NCBI RefSeq assembly: GCF_021602025.1
Contig: NZ_BQHW01000008.1
Location: 62,001 to 126,000 of the forward strand
Origin: Pseudomonas ceruminis
GTDB taxonomy: Bacteria; Pseudomonadota; Gammaproteobacteria; Pseudomonadales; Pseudomonadaceae
Reading direction: 5' to 3'
DNA length: 64,000 bases
Positions 63,042 to 64,000 of this stretch are shown one piece after another. The position numbers and the translations under genes were made by a program. The notes under the pieces are model-generated. The model was not told the DNA's origin. It saw only the letters and a program-made list of their open reading frames with translations, and made no database searches. Position 1 is the first letter of the stretch. Every line of letters begins with the position of its first letter.

Positions 63042-63412
63042 TAGCACTCATCGCCGCCGTCAGTGCAGGCGGTATCGCAGGTACCTTGCTGCGCTTCGCC
63101 ACTTCGAACTGGGTTGCAGCCCACTGGCCACGGCACTTCTATGTCGGTACGCTGGCAGTCAATCTGGTCGGCTGCCTGCTGATCGGCCTGCTCTACGGCC
63201 TGTTTCTGCACAAGCCACTGGTGCCGGTCGAACTGCGCGCAGGCCTGATCGTGGGCTTTCTTGGCGGCCTGACGACCTTTTCTTCCTTCTCGCTCGATAC
63301 CGTGCGCCTGATGGAAAGCGGGCAATTGCCCCTTGCCTTGGGCTATACCGGTATCAGCGTGGTGGGCGGGCTTCTGGCCACCTGGGCCGGCCTGTCCCTG
63401 ACCCGATTCTGA
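63038..63412 (+). CDS. crcB: Fluoride channel CrcB (Fluc)
   Basis: This 124-residue inner-membrane protein has four helices that work as a dual-topology dimer exporting fluoride. Conserved features are [29 protein letters not shown] and [15 protein letters not shown], which includes the Phe-box and sodium-site region. The GTG start overlaps the rarA stop (GTGA), with GGAGAAAG upstream. No fluoride riboswitch is visible in front of it, so it appears to be expressed constitutively with rarA. Confidence 0.95.
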   Translation: MIALIAAVSAGGIAGTLLRFATSNWVAAHWPRHFYVGTLAVNLVGCLLIGLLYGLFLHKPLVPVELRAGLIVGFLGGLTTFSSFSLDTVRLMESGQLPLALGYTGISVVGGLLATWAGLSLTRF

Positions 63413-63428
63413 ACCAACACCTACATAA

Positions 63429-64000
<572 letters not shown>

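Overview
The window looks like a chromosomal segment of a fluorescent pseudomonad of the Pseudomonas putida group. The evidence is GC-rich DNA, Pseudomonas-type proteins throughout, REP-like palindromic repeats, and a gene order (glgA-treZ-malQ-treY-glgX, gnd-zwf, pyrimidine catabolism, topB, purB-hflD-mnmA, idh/icd, cspD-clpS-clpA-infA-bpt-aat, ftsK-lolA-rarA-crcB-serS) that matches what I remember of P. putida. No rRNA, tRNA, CRISPR array, insertion sequence or prophage was seen. Both window ends cut genes: treS at the left and serS at the right.

Layout. (1) 1-16932: glycogen/trehalose metabolism in two convergent blocks. The + strand has the end of treS-maltokinase followed by glgB. The - strand has glgA-treZ-malQ-treY-DUF2934-glgX, largely joined by ATGA overlaps, followed by an EEP-family phosphodiesterase and an autotransporter-type outer-membrane protein. 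(2) 17453-22692: two small unknown or secreted proteins on the - strand, then a gnd-zwf-GH15 block on the + strand. (3) 22817-31137: reductive pyrimidine catabolism. It has a RutR-like TetR regulator, preA, preT and dihydropyrimidinase on the - strand, and an NCS1 transporter and ureidopropionase-type amidohydrolase diverging on the + strand across a 616-nt control region. (4) 31203-43392: a mixed set: RNase Z, lipocalin, DHFR-like reductase, crotonase, NudC, TSUP permease, an FN3/chitin-binding orphan, an alpha/beta hydrolase, a gamma-glutamylation (puu-like) trio and topoisomerase III. (5) 43627-53417: GNAT, ribosomal oxygenase, nudJ-mnmA-hflD-purB, and two unrelated isocitrate dehydrogenases transcribed divergently. 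(6) 53163-58163: cspD, and a compact N-degron set (clpS, clpA, bpt, aat) with infA. (7) 58564-64000: ftsK, lolA, rarA, crcB, serS on the + strand.

How the genes fit together. Region 1 holds enzymes that move glucose between linear glucan, glycogen, maltose/maltose-phosphate and trehalose, consistent with osmotic-stress and storage physiology. Region 3 covers import of a pyrimidine or hydantoin-like substrate and its conversion towards beta-alanine. Region 6 encodes both N-end-rule transferases next to the ClpS adaptor and ClpA unfoldase that use their products.

Most of the window is ordinary, conserved Pseudomonas core genome. The least explained signals are non-coding: a 21-nt inverted repeat that would bury the Shine-Dalgarno of the autotransporter gene, palindromes and a foldable leader in the pyrimidine divergent region, palindromes in front of the puu-like operon, and a possible 30-codon lipopeptide ORF beside a terminator. 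No clearly new multi-gene system was found.
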